This document shows positions 24,982-36,636 of a stretch of DNA of 64,000 nt, in pieces. The notes beneath the pieces were generated by a model. That model had not been told where the DNA came from. It saw only the letters and a program-made list of their open reading frames with translations, and ran no database searches. The translations under genes were made by a program, and so were the position numbers. Source of the DNA: Gremmenia infestans. Lineage: Eukaryota; Ascomycota; Leotiomycetes; Helotiales; Hamatocanthoscyphaceae. The stretch lies in NCBI GenBank assembly GCA_032629725.1, contig JAFEVB010000029.1:558001-622000 (forward strand). The letters run 5' to 3'. How positions within the stretch are numbered: the first letter of the stretch is position 1; each line of letters opens with the position of its first letter.

Positions 24982-26088
24982 TCAACGCCCCTGCAAATGC
25001 CCCAATATAGCACCCAGCCTCCTCAACGCCACCGACTTCTCAGTCCCCCCTTCCCCGCCCCCGTCCCTCATCTCCTCAACCTCCCTCCTAGCCTCCCTAA
25101 CAAGCGGCAACAGTCCACCCCAAACCTCATCCGTATACCTCGTCAGGACACCCTCCCATTGCTCTCTCCACGCCTCCAAATCCACACTTTGAGATTGAGG
25201 TATCAGATTCAACGGGTGCTCTGCATCAACGACACCGGTATGCGGTTCTGCAGGTGCGAATCCAAACAATTTTTTCGTCATAGCTCTTAACTCTGTTTTT
25301 TGCTCGGCAGAAAGCCCCCAGTCATACTCCTGCTCTTCGGTCCCTGGTTCCGGGGCTTCGAATTGCTCGTGCGAGTTGGGAGGCGCGGATGAGAGAAGGG
25401 CTAGGACGTCTTCCCCATCTCTGCTTTCATGCTCCGCGACCGTGGTGCGCTGAAGGAGGTGCGAGGGTGGAGGGTTCATACGAGCAGGGGGTTGAGCTTT
25501 CGTCCATGCTTCAGCTAGTGCATTACTCGTACTTTCATCTTCATCTTTTCCAATACTAATGCCATATCCCGTGACTGGTGATTCGGATGGTTGGAAAGAA
25601 TCAATCCCGTCTAAGAACGCGGAGAATTCTCTCTCGGATTGGACTGCATGTTCATCGCTATGTCCGGTTCTGAAGCTTGTTCCGGAGCCTGAGCCAGCGG
25701 ATTGTGATGGGTGAGATTGGGCGATTTTGGAACTGTCTGCATATGCTGAACCCGAGCTGCCACTTCCTGTTCCGGCACTGCTTGATGTGCCCTTGGCGGA
25801 ACTTGAGAGTGCTGCTGCGGCGGTGGTTTCGCTGGCGTTTGGTGCTGTGAGAGCACTGCGTGTGAGGCTGCTTGCTGAGGCTGTTACTCGTGAGAGGAAG
25901 GATGGAGCTTCTAGTGGTTTGGATGGTGTGTTCTCTGGGTCTTTTGAAATGGGAGCGGGAGCGTTTTCTTTGCCTTTGCCCTTGTCAGAATTCATATTGC
26001 TCTTGCTCTTGCTCTCGCTCTCTCGGTGTGTTGGTGGGGCATCTGATGTTTGCAAGAGAGGGACGTCACGGGCTAGCTGTGAGGGCAT
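24982..26088 (-). CDS. Hypothetical Ser-rich protein with conserved-looking C-terminal helix
   Basis: A single uninterrupted frame of 368 residues starting MPSQLARDVPLLQ. I do not recognise the family. The first two thirds are low complexity (Ser, Ala, Gly, Lys-Gly-Lys) and probably disordered. An acidic region includes FLDGIDSF and EDVLALLSSAP. The last quarter looks folded: YDWGLSAEQKTELRAMTKKL, then a Trp-rich amphipathic helix (LEAWREQWEGVLTRYTDEVW) and a basic C terminus (RRLGAILGHLQGR). There is no signal peptide or membrane segment. It is convergent with the LtrA-type locus 204 bases away. A CACGTG site lies about 220 bases upstream. GC content is above its flanks, in keeping with a real coding region. 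Confidence 0.75.
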   Translation of the reverse strand: MPSQLARDVPLLQTSDAPPTHRESESKSKSNMNSDKGKGKENAPAPISKDPENTPSKPLEAPSFLSRVTASASSLTRSALTAPNASETTAAAALSSSAKGTSSSAGTGSGSSGSAYADSSKIAQSHPSQSAGSGSGTSFRTGHSDEHAVQSEREFSAFLDGIDSFQPSESPVTGYGISIGKDEDESTSNALAEAWTKAQPPARMNPPPSHLLQRTTVAEHESRDGEDVLALLSSAPPNSHEQFEAPEPGTEEQEYDWGLSAEQKTELRAMTKKLFGFAPAEPHTGVVDAEHPLNLIPQSQSVDLEAWREQWEGVLTRYTDEVWGGLLPLVREARREVEEMRDGGGEGGTEKSVALRRLGAILGHLQGR

Positions 26089-27641
26089 TCAAAACATTTG
26101 AGTGGTAGTTGAGAACCCATGGATTGGAATGCAACACAACTTCGGATTCTCCTATTGGGCATTTGTAGTACTTTTGAATCGGAGTAGTATGAAAATGTGA
26201 AAGAAGTCGATGCTTGCTTCGGATGTACTTTTTGAGGTGGAGTGGTCTTCATGATCATGGAAAGACCTAACCGAATCTCGCCGAGCAGAACTTTCATTGG
26301 TACTGACACGTGACAGCCTTCTGAAAGGAAAAGTACTTCTATTTAGTAATTATACCAGTCCAACAATACTAAGATATGGTAAGGAATTCCAAGTTGAGCA
26401 AAGAGTCATCTAGGGTTGAGGGAAGACGGAGCGGCCCGGAGCGTGGATATCTCAGATTGAGTAAGTGATTCTGGGTATGGGAAAGGGGGTCAACTAAGAA
26501 TTCTCAAAGCCGGGAGCTTGGAACATTGGCATTATGTCGTATGATCAATGGTAGGAGAGAAAGAAAATAGAGGAGATGGGAACATCCTCATCACCTTCAA
26601 AAGAGTAGAGCACCCGCCTCATGTGATTCTATCATGATATGCGGGAATCTATGTGCAGGACCATGTATTCTGATACAGCTTGAGAACTGGAATTTTGGAG
26701 CCATCTTAGCTTTTGATTGGGGTTTAGCTGCTACAAAAAAAAGTGTTATGCATATATACACCTCGTATATCAACTTGCAGAATGGGATACCGGTAGTTTC
26801 ATCCCACCTATATACATGCAGGGACATTCGTGCAGCCTCAACTGGATAATTGGATTCGGGTTGATACGACCCGTACTCATGGGAAGGGCCTTAGGATTAA
26901 AGGGAGAAGTTGTAGGGCGTGAGGGCAAACATATATCCAGATAAAGAGTTCGCTTGCCATCACATTGGCTAAGCTTGGAGCTTCTGTTGATTAATCTGAG
27001 GTTTGTTCGCAGATTTGAAGAAAATGAAGCCTTGATTTTCTGTAGCAAACAGCCAAGCTGTATTTAAATGACTAGTCAGAGAGAAGCCGCAAGTTTCGTG
27101 GCTCTGGATGGTTAAAAGGTAACATATAAAAAATAGGCGGGTTGGAAGTTTAAAAATGTTGCTTGCGTTTCGCCTCCTTCTTTGTCAGCCGCAAATGGAA
27201 ATGGAAGCTCGTCAAGTCTCGCCAAGCCAAGCAGCCAAACCACAGCCAGCCAGAACCCACGACATCTTCAAAGTCATCTTGCTCTCGATTCTACACCAAT
27301 ACCCATTCACTCCATCGTGTTGACTTTCGAATTCACGTCGTCGCCCAACTACCTAAAGCTTACCTAATTTATTCTTGTAGTTGTGTCGCCCGTTGACCGC
27401 CTTGACGTCCCGCACTTGGTTCCCACGCCATCACCGTCATATTCCTCGAGATCCTCAACATTCGCGCCCAAGACATCCTTGCACTTTCTCGCGGCCTTTC
27501 CTGCATAAGACATCTATAAACCCTCCGGCACTGACCCCTCGACGCGATCGAGCTCAGACCCAGTCTCTTCTTCCAAGCAACAAGCTCTTTCCCGTACAAC
27601 CTTTTGGCGGGGAACATTCTCCTCCACACGGGTCCTGAAAG
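26089..27641. other. Divergent intergenic region, hypothetical protein and CDC55
   Basis: 1.55 kb with no supported gene. It holds both promoters. Near the left gene, ATTGG (26296-26300) and CACGTG (26307-26312) sit 6 bases apart. The CDC55 leader is CCAAGCCAAGC- and CACC-rich (about 27215-27300). Confidence 0.5.
26307..26312. promoter_or_regulatory. E-box CACGTG beside reverse CCAAT
   Basis: Six-base E-box 219 bases upstream of the hypothetical gene at 24982-26088, next to ATTGG at 26296-26300. It is a candidate bHLH-plus-CCAAT-binding-complex module. This is inference from motif and position only. Confidence 0.3.
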
Positions 27642-29502
27642 ATGGTAGAAGGGGAACCGAACTCTCCAACATGGAAGTTCACACAGTCAGTGCCCCTCTT
27701 CCTCTGCTGATAGATGTTGTCTTTCGGGGCGCCTTTCCAGTCCACCTGCGCCCAAGGAATCTCTCGCCTTGCGGGCAGCTTGTTATCCCGCTTGTAACAA
27801 TGCTAACTCCCAATCAGATGTTTTGGTGATAAGGGCGATGTAGAGGATATCACAGAGGGTTAGTTCATGGTCCATTCTTCACGTTTGCGGATTGATATTG
27901 CTGCTAGTGCATCCATTGCAATCTACAATTCTATTACGCATGTGGGGGACAAGGCTGACGTGTGAGATCACAGCGGACATAATATCGACAGTCGAGTTCG
28001 ATCATACGGGCAACTATCTCGCGACTGGAGATAAGGGAGGGCGGGTTGTTCTATTTGAGCGGAATGAAACGGTATGTGATGCCCTGGGTTACAATGAATC
28101 AAGGACACCAGAGCAGAGACTGACTGTATCCGAAGAAAAAAACATGCGAATACAAGTTCCATACCGAATTTCAATCTCACGAGCCCGAATTCGACTACCT
28201 GAAATCCCTCGAAATAGAAGAAAAAATCAACAAGATCAAGTGGTGTAAACGACAAAATGCTTCGCATTATCTCCTTTCAACGAACGATAAAACGATCAAA
28301 TTATGGAAAGTCTTTGAGAAATCGCTGAAGGTTGTAGCTGAGAACAACCTATCACACGATCTAACACCGGGAAACTCTGCTGGAGGTGGAGGTGGTGTAC
28401 GCCCAATCTCCAACGTTCATTTTGGTAGTTCCCACGACCTCAAACTACCCCGCCTCACACATCACGATACTGTGGTAGCCGCTGTACCTCGTCGAACCTA
28501 TGCCAATGCTCACGCATACCACATCAATAGCATTTCTGTGAACAGCGATGGGGAGACATTCATCAGCAGTGATGATTTACGTATAAATTTGTGGAACTTG
28601 AATATTCAAGATCAGAGCTTTAACATCGTCGATATCAAGCCAGCTAACATGGAGGAGCTGACCGAGGTTATTACTGCCGCAGAATTCCATCCACAGAGCT
28701 GCAATTGGTTTATGTATGCAAGCTCGAAGGGCACGATCAAGCTTGCAGATATGCGAGAGAGCGCTCTGTGTGACCAGCATGCCAAGCGTGAGCACTTCGA
28801 ACCCCACTATCATTAATCACTAACGTTGTTTTCAGAATTTGAACAAGAGGAAGATCCGTCAGCTAGATCTTTCTTCTCTGAAATCATCTCCTCAATCTCC
28901 GACGTCCGCTTCTCCCATGATGGACGTTACATCCTCTCGCGTGATTATCTGACAGTCAAGATCTGGGATGTCAACATGGAGAGGCAACCTGTCAAGACAA
29001 TCCCTATTCACGAACATCTCCGACCCCGTCTTTGTGATACGTATGAGAATGATAGCATCTTCGACAAGTTCGAGGTTGTCTTCTCTGGAGATGCTAAGAA
29101 TGTTATGACGGGCAGCTACAACAACAATTTCATGATTTATCCTTCGGATCCGGATAAAGAGGTTGAAGTGGTTCTGCAAGCCGACAAATCAGCATTCAAG
29201 GCAAAGAAGGTGGGTGTGCCGACCCCGATCAACTCATCCACGAGCCCTACAGCTACGAATGGTGGAAAGAAGGGCAACTCGAGAGCTGGAAGCCCTGCAG
29301 CAGGAGCGACTGGCCAAGGTGGTAGAATGCGAAAGGAGACTGATGCCGACCAAATCGATTTCAACAAGAAGATATTACACATGAGCTGGCATCCATTTGA
29401 GGATAGCATTGCTATTGCGGCAACCAATAATGTAAGTTTCTTGAGGCTAGGTACGGGGACTTGACTAACTGTGCTTAGCTTTTTGTATTCTCGGCATTGT
29501 AG
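27642..29502 (+). CDS. CDC55: Protein phosphatase 2A regulatory subunit B (Cdc55)
   Basis: Exons 27642-27685, 27818-27858, 27974-28071, 28136-28787, 28836-29431 and 29479-29502 join to 484 residues. The WD40 B subunit selects PP2A substrates in mitosis and cell shape. Family blocks are visible: CFGDKGDVEDITEADIIST, TGDKGGRVVLFERNET, EFDYLKSLEIEEKINKIKW, NGVRP-type and ISSDDLRINLWNL segments, and the C terminus ending in LFVFSAL. The last exon codes for only seven residues. A Gly/Ser-rich insert (AGSPAAGATGQGGRMRKE) between late WD repeats is characteristic of filamentous-fungal B subunits. The splice at 28136 falls in an A7 run just after CCGAAG and was chosen because it restores the conserved KKTCEYKFHTEF. 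Confidence 0.95.
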
Positions 29503-30762
29503 AAAGTGGTGCTTGGTCATATTCTATCGGCGTTTCAATTCGTGACTAGCTACAGCATTCCTCAATCCCTCATCCCTGGGTTCTCATCTGCGTCCATGAT
29601 CAGGCTTTGCTAGTCATCAGAAACGAACCCAACATCATAGGTGTCAAAGGAGCTATTCCATACAAATACGAGGGCGTGGTTTATGGAAATCTGGGAAATA
29701 GCAGTCATTATGGCGCGATGGTTCTCAGTTTCTCAATTGTGGGAGACTACGAGCTGATATAGCCCAAATGATTAATGACATGGTTGACGTTAACCTGACT
29801 TTGGGCGAGATTTCGGAGACCAAGTAGATTAGTCAACTCGCAGGTTGCGAACAATGCAGAGAAAGATGCAAGTAATTCTTCCGTGTATTATTGCATCAAG
29901 TGACGTTACCTCGGTGTAGAGAACAGAATAGGTAAGGCAACGACCCCCTCTTCCCCATCATCTCACCTGCATACTTGAGCGGATATGCACGTCAATCCAT
30001 ACAAGTGACAACCTGGCTTCATATCCTGGCTACTTCCTACAGCTCTAGATAGCCCCCACAATTAAGTATACTATAATTCTAAATAGCATATAACATAAAT
30101 AATATTTCTCTTTTCTTCCATATTCAGATCTGTGTGGTGGATTCGAAGCTTATTTGTTTTCAAGCCACAGCCGTAAGTTTGTAGCATTGGGCAACTCAGC
30201 CGGGCCTACTTAGTAAAACACATAAAATTGCCAGGGGTGGGCAGATCCCCTCAATGCCCAAAGCAGCTTGGCTTAGAGGCACATTTTATGGCCATTTACC
30301 AATGATGGGATGCTCCTTACATGCTTTTCCTTTTTAACAGCCAGCAAGCAAGCGTTACCACTCGTTGTGCTTTTGCTACCAGCCTGACACTTGCCACTTG
30401 CCCTGCCCGCTACCACCACACCACGTACAGCCTCTGCCCTGTCTTCTGCCCTGTCTAACTTCGGCATTTCATGCCCTAAGGAAGCCGTTTAAGCATACGG
30501 TACGGTACCTAGTGTGCGGTATAGTAGTAGTGTCTGTCATCAGTCATCTCATCCCACAGCCAGCAGCCGCTGTGTCTTTCTTTTAAGTAAGTGCCTTATG
30601 CCAATCCAATCCAGTCAGCATGAACGAACCGCGTTGTATTGTATTTGGGTGACAACGTGTCAGATCGCGAAAGTTCCTTCCTTACACAGAGAAACCGCAA
30701 CCGACGGTTCCGCCTCCCAACCCAGCATCAGCCAGGACAGGACAAGACTGGACAAGATAATA
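29503..30762. other. Intergenic, CDC55 to YEA4
   Basis: 1.26 kb. The first part is the CDC55 3' flank and is AT-rich near 30060-30120. The last 400 bases are GC-richer leader of YEA4 with repeated CTGCCCTG (about 30430-30460). No gene is supported. Confidence 0.55.
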
Positions 30763-32303
30763 ATGGGGACGAAGAAACGCAAAACTGACTCTAGCAGCAC
30801 AACGCAGTCTAACCCTATGACAACCAGCCGTCGAAGATCAACCCTACGAGACCTTCAATCTACCTCGGCCTCTGGCACCGATGGACATGTCATAATTCCG
30901 AAGGTCATCAATGCTGCGCCGTCCTTGGAGAAGGCTGAAATGTATGGCATAGACGACACACGGACCGCATCCTCGAAAATGTTTGCTATGGCTGGTCGCA
31001 TATTTATCGAGACTATTCCACAATGGCTGGCGGCGGGAGCTATGCTGGGCTTGATATTCGGTGGATGCTGCTCAAATGTGAGTGACTGATGCTCCTCTCC
31101 TGGATGCTTGATGTTGGATCTCAATGGAGGCTAATGACTTGTCTGAAGGTCTTTGCGCTGGAAGCTATTGTGAAGTAAGTTGAGGCTCTGCAAATCTATT
31201 CTGCTGGCGCGAATGCTAACAATTTGTCTTCAGAGTTGAGCCAGAAAGCGGTATGCACCACTTTTAAAAGACTTCAGTGAATACGTATGCTGATATCACA
31301 AAAGGAACCCTCCTAACCTTTGTACAATTCCTCTTCGTGGCTGTTACCGGATACATATCCCAATTCGATCGAAACCGAGCACCTCTCTTCCTCAAACCGA
31401 ACCGTGTACCTATACGCCGTTGGATGATCAATATCCTTTTATTCTTCACGATTAACGTACTGAACAATCATGCCTTCAGCTACAACATCTCTGTTCCTAT
31501 ACATATCATTCTCCGTTCTGGAGGAAGCATCACAACTCTAGCGGCCGGCTATATATGGGGGAAACGATTCTCCCGTATCCAAGTCTTTGCAGTCACTCTC
31601 CTAACTGTTGGTGTTGTTGTTGCGGCGTGGTCAGACCAGCAGTCAAAAGTAGGTTCTCGCCTCGAAATACTTTGGGCTTAGCTAACACATTCAATAGAAG
31701 GGCCTCGAGACTTCACAAAGCCTACCACCTTTCAGCACGGGACTCGCCATACTTTTCGTCGCTCAAGTCCTTTCAGCTATCATGGGCTTGTACACTGAAG
31801 AAACCTATAAAGAATACGGCCCCCACTGGAAGGAGAATCTATTCTACTCCCATTTGCTAGCATTGCCCCTTTTCATCCCATTCCTCCCAAATATGCACCG
31901 CCAATTCCTCAAGTTAGCTGCATCCGCGCCGTTAGGACTACCAGCCCACGAATCTCTGGACAATCTCCCCGTTGAGTTGCGAAGTGGACTGGACAAGATT
32001 CACATCCCGAGCCAGCTTGCCTATCTTGTCACGAACGTGTTAACGCAATATGCCTGTATCCGAGGGGTCAACTTGCTCGCTTCAGCAGCATCCGCACTTA
32101 CGGTCACGATTGTGCTAAACGTACGGAAGTTAGTTAGTTTGTTGCTGAGTATATGGTTGTTTGGCAATAGGCTATCACCCGGGACATTGATTGGCGCTTC
32201 CATTGTATTTTTCGCAGGAGGAATGTATGGTTTGGAAGGCTCCAAAGGTTCTACGCGTGCCAGACATAGAGGTAGTGTTAGCACGAATGGCAAAGTAGGC
32301 TAG
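30763..32303 (+). CDS. YEA4: UDP-N-acetylglucosamine transporter, UAA family (Yea4)
   Basis: Exons 30763-31077, 31149-31174, 31234-31250, 31305-31648 and 31698-32303 give 435 residues. Two exons are very short (26 and 17 bases). A basic, Ser-rich cytosolic N terminus of about 85 residues is followed by about eight to ten membrane segments. Family motifs include GGCCSNVFALEAIV, GTLLTFVQF, RRWMINILLFF, LRSGGSITTL and LTVTIVLNVRKLVSLLLS, the last being the UAA signature near the C terminus. In yeast Yea4 carries UDP-GlcNAc into the ER for chitin synthesis. The nucleotide-sugar specificity here is inferred from resemblance. Confidence 0.88.
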
Positions 32304-32517
32304 AAATGAAATATTTAATGAGATGATCATGAGTTGATGCCCATGTTCAAAGAAATGATTTTAATCCTATTTAGACTTTGTTGAAATCGGGACCTGCATG
32401 ACGTTTCAAAAAGGAATCTTGGCGGGTCACCTCCACTTCGCAAATTTCCCGACCTTTACAATATTTGATTTGGGACTCCACGTCCCTCCAAAAAATTAAT
32501 ACCATTTGCCCGTCATA

Positions 32518-35500
32518 ATGCGCCCTGATGTGAGCAATTCGGACTCGGACATGGAGCCCTCCATGCTCCCAGATGCCGCGATAACAGAAGAAGGGACGCC
32601 AGAAGCAAAAACCCCATCAGAGGAAGAGGAGGGCATGCTCGCTCGAGATGTCCAACAAAAAACCGCATACTATGATTACGCTACGGAAAAGCAACTCAGC
32701 CAAGCAGATGCGAAGTTGTTCTATCAGAGGAGTCAGCTCGAGGCCCAGAAGACTGGGGGAAGCAACTGGGGGAATTCTCAGAGCTCCCCGCAAGCTAGCC
32801 CAACGTTGATACCAAGTTCCGGCAGTGGGACTTCTCTAAAGAGCAAGCAGAACTTTTCAACGAGGTGAGTAATCTTCTCGTAGAAGCTCTGTCATTTCTA
32901 ATTCTCTAAAAGCTCTTCGAAGTACCGGCCCGCTTTCCCCGTTGGTCTAGCAGATCCTGCAAAGCACCCCGAAAGCAATACTATTCAAGAGCCAGCTTAT
33001 GGCTTGTACACACAGAGCCCAACGGGCATACATCGGACGGAGTCCCTCCTACGAGCAGACCGGTCTGCTAGAGACCATTCTACACATCCAGATATACCCC
33101 ACGAGCCAAAGCCGTTGCTGGAAACAGAAGGACTACATGGAGCTGGGGCTGGAGTTGGCGTAGGAAATGGTGTAGGCGGATTCGCGGACAACGATGCGCA
33201 CATTACTTCGGAGCTGAGTACCATCTACTCTAAAATTCAGAAGATATTGGATACGCGGCACAAATACATGAGGTTGTCTTTACAGGAGGAAGGCGACAAT
33301 CCCAAGGATGACCCAAATTGGAAGATTTACCCCTCACCACCAGAACCTGCTTGGTATGAAGAGCAGGATAGCTCTAGTGTTGCAGCTGGAAAGGCAAGCA
33401 AGAGTGCCAGTATGCCGAATAGTATGGTTCTTGACAGACCTCGTACTAGAAACAGCTCTTCGAATATGTCACAACCCCCACAGAGTCCACAGACTCCGCA
33501 GGCTCCCAAGAAGAAGCGGAAGCCGGGTCAAGATATCGGTGCGGACTTTGACATGGATGATCTTCTACCTTTGCCTGGTAGCAGCGAGATGACGTTCCGT
33601 ATGGATGAAAATGGTGTGTATCAGGTGTATGAGAATGCCAAAGCACTAGAGGTTGACACACCCGTCATCAATATCCCTACTATCCGGGAGTTTTACATGG
33701 ATTTAGAAGAGATTCTCAACGTCTCCTCGGATGGACCGAGTAAAAGTTTTGCATTCCGCCGACTGCAATACCTGGAAGGCAAATTCAATCTGTACGTGCT
33801 ACTCAACGAGTACCAAGAGATGGCAGACAGCAAAAGGGTTCCGCATAGAGACTTTTATAATGTGAGAAAGGTCGATACTCACGTTCATCACTCGGCATGC
33901 ATGAATCAAAAGCATCTGTTGCGCTTTATTAAGAGCAAGATGAAGAAGTGTCCGGATGAGGTCGTGATGTTTAGAGATGGGAAGCATCTTACTTTGGAAG
34001 AGGTCTTTCAGAGTATCAATTTGACGGCGTATGATCTCAGTATTGATACGCTCGATATGCACGTAAGTATCAGAGGCGAGTATGGTTTTGCATTGACTAA
34101 CAGTATCAGGCTCATACTGACTCGTTCCATCGGTTCGACAAATTCAACCTTAAATACAATCCCATTGGAGAATCGCGGTTGAGGACGATTTTCCTCAAGA
34201 CAGATAACTTCATCAACGGTAGATACCTAGCAGAGATCACGAAAGAGGTGATATCTGACCTGGAATCAAGCAAATACCAAATGGTGGAGTGGCGTATCTC
34301 AATATACGGCCGAACTCTTGATGAATGGGACAAGCTTGCAGCCTGGGTCGTCGACAACAAGCTCTTCTCACACAATGTCCGATGGTTAATCCAAATTCCT
34401 CGATTATTCGACGTCTACAAGTCCACTGGCCTGATGGAGAATTTCGAGCAAGTGATAGTAAATCTCTTCCAGCCTCTATTCGAGGTGACCAAGGATCCGA
34501 CTACTCACCCAAAACTTCACATTTTCCTTCAAAGAGTAATCGGTTTCGATAGTGTCGATGATGAGAGTAAGCCGGAGCGTAGGCTGTTCAGGAAATTCCC
34601 TGTGCCAAAGGAATGGGAAACGAAGCAGAATCCTCCTTACAGCTACTGGATCTACTACCTATTCTCGAATATGGCTTCCCTAAACGTTTGGCGGAAGCAG
34701 CGTGGTTTCAATACATTCCACCTAAGGCCCCATTGTGGTGAAGCTGGTGATACGGATCATCTAGCTGCTGCTGTTCTTTGTTGTCACAGTATCAGCCATG
34801 GTCTTTTGCTACGGAAGGTGCCGCTTCTGCAATACATTTTCTATCTCGAGCAAATCGGAGTAGCAATGTCTCCTTTGAGCAACAATGCACTGTTTTTGGC
34901 TTATGAGAGAAATCCATTCTTACAGTATTTCAAGAGAGGATTGAACGTCTCGCTTTCTACGGATGATCCTCTTCAATTTGCGTTCACGAAAGAGCCATTA
35001 ATCGAGGAATATTCTGTCGCTGCGCAAATCTACAAGCTCAGCGCTGTAGACATGTGTGAGCTAGCAAAGAACTCTGTCACGCAGAGTGGCTATGAATTTG
35101 CTGCGAAGCAGCGGTGGCTCGGTTCTGATTTCTATCTACCAGGTGTGAAGGGTAATGAGATGGCCAAGAGCAACGTGCCCAATATCCGTGAAGGTTTCAG
35201 GCACGAGACATTGCTCCAAGAGCTTTCAATGTAAGCAATACTTCCCAATTTCATAGATTAACTAGTTAACACAAGCAGGATTGAACGATACACAGCAATG
35301 GCCCCGCCAGTCGCACCTACACCCAGCAAAACCGAGCAAATCCCTCAGATCCCAGATAAAGTTACAGTTTCGCCCACCTCATCTGTAAAGACAGACGCCT
35401 CGTCCAGCACCGTAGCAATCGAAACACAGCAATACCAACAATTCCCCTCCCAAGCCGCACGTATTCCCACCTCACACCAACAACCTGAAAGCGCCAATTC

Positions 35501-35801
35501 CATCGCGACAAATAGTCCCAATCAACACGCCGCCACGTTCAGCAAATCTAGGTCCGTCGAAGCCTTCTCGGACTTGCATTTGAGTGGGAGCGAGCCGAGG
35601 ATTTTCCCGGGCATCGTCAGTAGAACGCAGAGAAAAAATAGCCATGCGAGAAAGAGCAGTTGGAGTGAGGCGGAGGATGGCATGGGTAGGAGGCGCAAGG
35701 AGACAAAGGGGACGGATGATGTGGTGGAAGAAGAGGGGAGTGATAGAGAGATAGAGGAGGCTGGTGGGTCGGAGATGGGATATGGGGCGCCAGATGGATG
35801 A
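32518..35801 (+). CDS. AMD1: AMP deaminase
   Basis: Converts AMP to IMP and ammonia in purine interconversion and energy-charge control. Exons 32518-32864, 32913-34062, 34110-35230 and 35279-35801 give 1046 residues. The start ATG at 32518 follows two upstream in-frame non-ATG codons that were ignored. The zinc-site pieces are present: VDTHVHHSACMN, FHLRPHCGEAGD and the catalytic LSTDDPLQF. The substrate-side segment HTDSFHRFDKFNLKYNPIG lies at an exon start. The N-terminal 230 residues and the C-terminal 150 or so are disordered and Ser/Pro-rich, as in other fungal enzymes. A lysine-rich KKKRKPG at about 290 resembles a nuclear localisation signal, though AMP deaminase is normally cytosolic. 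Confidence 0.95.
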
Positions 35802-36636
35802 ATTGGAACGAATTGGTTTTGCGAAAAAGATTGAGAAATAAGGTGACTTTGATATCACCAGAGGGCAAAAGACTATACAGGGAAATGGCATTAATAAGAT
35901 AGAGACAGGCGCTCAACTAGGGAAATTGTTGATTAGAAGTCTGTAGCAATACTCATGAGCCATGAGCATGAGCCCTAATATTATGATCTTTCAAGTAGTA
36001 ACTAACTGGCTGTCTTCCTCAGTGTCAACTCAACCATACATCCAAACTTAAGGTGCAGTGATGAACAAAGGTTCATAAAAAGTCACACTGTCCCCCCTTC
36101 GACTCGACTCTTTCCGGTAGTGATCTAAGATCTTACAACCCATGCAGCAAATCCCTCCTTCTCCCGACATGCATATTGTACAGTACCTCCGTATAATTTC
36201 CCCTCCGATAACGCTTCGACTGCATACGGTCTTCCATTGATTTCGTTTTCCTTTTTCAATCTCCGAATCGAAAATACGTTGATTGGCCTGTACTGCTATT
36301 CCCGAGTGTTTTGCGCCGAGGTGGTACTGCCCCTCCTTTTTAAGTGTCGGCTAGGACTTGCACTACAGTACAGCTGGGTACTCTGTGCAGAGTACGGTAG
36401 TACGTAACTTGAGTTATGGTGATGAATAAAGAATGGGATGAATGGTTGAACAAGGAAGGTGAGGAAGGTGCTTGCTTATTAATCGATGGTGTATGGATTA
36501 GTGATATTACATGGTTGTCAACATTGAGGGATTGAGATTGGGAAAGAGTGATCAACTAATCTATCTTTCGCACCAGGTTTAAAGGAAGTTCGACATACAG
36601 TACAACAGTACATTACTTATATACTTTATCAACGAG
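35802..36636. other. Intergenic, AMD1 to Dal5-type permease
   Basis: 835 bases. It holds a short hairpin at 36378-36395 and several GTAC-rich stretches (about 36170-36190 and 36360-36410). It is presumably the permease promoter. No gene is supported. Confidence 0.55.
36378..36395. repeat. Short inverted repeat GTACTCTG-TG-CAGAGTAC
   Basis: Eight-base perfect arms around a two-base centre, about 240 bases upstream of the permease start. Too short to call a terminator; it may be a dimeric factor site. Confidence 0.5.
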
